From NCBI GenBank assembly GCA_022822685.1, contig JAJEAQ010000015.1:1-5474 (forward strand): a DNA stretch of 5,474 nt. Reading direction: 5' to 3'. The notes under the pieces are model-generated. The model was not told the origin of the DNA. It did not search any database and worked only from the letters and a program-made list of their open reading frames with translations. This DNA comes from Trichodesmium sp. jk18x7bins.61 (lineage in GTDB: Bacteria > Cyanobacteriota > Cyanobacteriia > Cyanobacteriales > Microcoleaceae). Shown piece by piece: positions 5,338-5,474 of the stretch (its first letter is position 1; the number at the start of each line of letters is the position of its first letter). A program made the position numbers and the translations under genes.

Positions 5338-5420
5338 AAAGGGGAGGGGAAAGAAGTGATTCTTGTTGAGCCTGTCGCGCGACCTGAAAGCTCCGACTGG
5401 AGGAGGCCACCTGACCCGAC
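5338..5420 (+). ncRNA. Group II intron domain VI and 3' end, split by a repeat
   Basis: After domain V, GGGGAGGGGAAAGAAGTGATTCTT contains the AAGAA/TTCTT hairpin (5351-5364) expected of domain VI. The 3' strand CTGACCCGAC (5411-5420), which should follow directly and carry the branch-point A, is displaced by repeat copy U4 (5365-5410 or so). The probable intron end is at 5420. Confidence 0.55.
5365..5411 (+). repeat. Palindromic repeat copy U4, most complete
   Basis: Reference copy: left half GTTGAGCCTGTCGCGCGACC then TG, right half AAAGCTCCGACTGGAGGAGG then CCACC, 47 bases. The core GTCGCGCGAC is a perfect 10-nt palindrome found also at 4966-4975 and 5048-5057. It sits between the two strands of intron domain VI. 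Confidence 0.7.
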
Positions 5421-5474
5421 ATTAGATATTGCCTTCAATGAATATATTGGCAGAAAACAAATGAGCAGCTAGTT
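5421..5474 (+). other. Sequence after the intron 3' end, unassigned
   Basis: One frame from 5420 reads LDIAFNEYIGRKQMSS to TAG. It does not match the expected continuation of the FkbH-like gene. It is too short to identify; it may be the original 3' exon of the intron or unrelated DNA joined by rearrangement. Confidence 0.3.

Larger units (their letters stand above)
5082..5364 (+). pseudogene. HNH endonuclease tail of a group II intron maturase
   Basis: The frame reads WKCPVCGDS, TGA (5109-5111), then FNSKEIETHHIEPVKDGG, SDDAENLIHLHRACHIHV and later HSKNQVKRL. This is the C-terminal HNH nuclease domain of group II intron RTs, which nicks target DNA in retrohoming: CPxC zinc pair, HH of the active site, the DGG..ENL strand and a H..CH ending. 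Repeat copy U3 is inserted in frame between HIHV and HSKNQ, adding 15 codons. The in-frame frame continues through domain V to TGA 5367. The RT and maturase parts are absent, replaced by repeat sequence just before 5080. It has an internal stop and no start, so it is non-functional as a protein. Confidence 0.75.
4650..5420 (+). mobile_element. Rearranged group II intron remnant riddled with palindromic repeats
   Basis: Pieces of a bacterial group II intron (retroelement with a self-splicing RNA and a reverse transcriptase-maturase) are recognisable: an RT C-terminal scrap (4731-4802), a domain I piece (4904-5040), an HNH endonuclease tail (5082-5364), domain V (5304-5337), and domain VI with the 3' end (5338-5420). 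The RT catalytic domains are missing entirely. The RT scrap lies before the domain I piece, the reverse of normal intron order, so this is a mosaic from rearrangement or from two intron copies. The 5' end is uncertain; GCGCGAC at 4652-4658 could be a mutated GTGCGAC start. The gaps between fragments are filled with one palindromic repeat family. The intron cannot be active. Confidence 0.7.

Noticed and set aside
4650..5411. Repeated GC-rich units could be read as a CRISPR array
   Set aside because: Copies differ in length, orientation and spacing, and the sequences between them are recognisable intron parts rather than uniform spacers.

Overview
The window is AT-rich and carries four copies of the cyanobacterial HIP1 octamer GCGATCGC (1627, 2366, 3676, 3942). 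Its recognisable proteins have a cyanobacterial look. A filamentous, heterocyst-forming type (Nostoc/Anabaena group) is the best guess. Almost every gene long enough to judge is broken by stops or small indels, which suggests a lineage in genome erosion, such as an obligate plant symbiont of the 'Nostoc azollae' kind. That last assignment is inference.

Layout. 1-282 holds no recognisable gene. 283-576 is a small, apparently intact protein of unknown function behind a near-perfect ribosome binding site. 678-711 is a 15-bp hairpin with a GCAA loop. A good sigma70-type promoter at 766-793 leads into a broken DUF1824-like gene (868-1295). 1296-1698 is non-coding. 1699-2538 is a 280-codon conserved reading frame of unknown function with two in-frame stops. 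2539-2918 is non-coding and full of short repeats. 2919-3562 is a ThiF/E1-like gene with two nonsense codons and a frameshift. 3563-3875 is a spacer with a short hairpin. 3876-4649 is the front of an FkbH-like (HAD-IIIC) gene of the kind used in polyketide/peptide biosynthesis; it has two in-frame TGA codons and is cut off inside its phosphatase domain.

4650-5420 is a mosaic of group II intron debris: a reverse-transcriptase C-terminal scrap, a domain I piece, an HNH endonuclease tail, and ribozyme domains V and VI. These pieces are interleaved with a family of GC-rich palindromic repeats, and a repeat copy lies at or next to nearly every breakpoint. One copy is itself interrupted by a 26-nt perfect palindrome flanked by 7-nt direct repeats; another sits in frame inside the HNH domain. 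The last 54 bases do not continue the FkbH gene.

No intact operon or working novel system is visible. The most interesting object is the nested palindromic repeat family and its association with the shattered group II intron.
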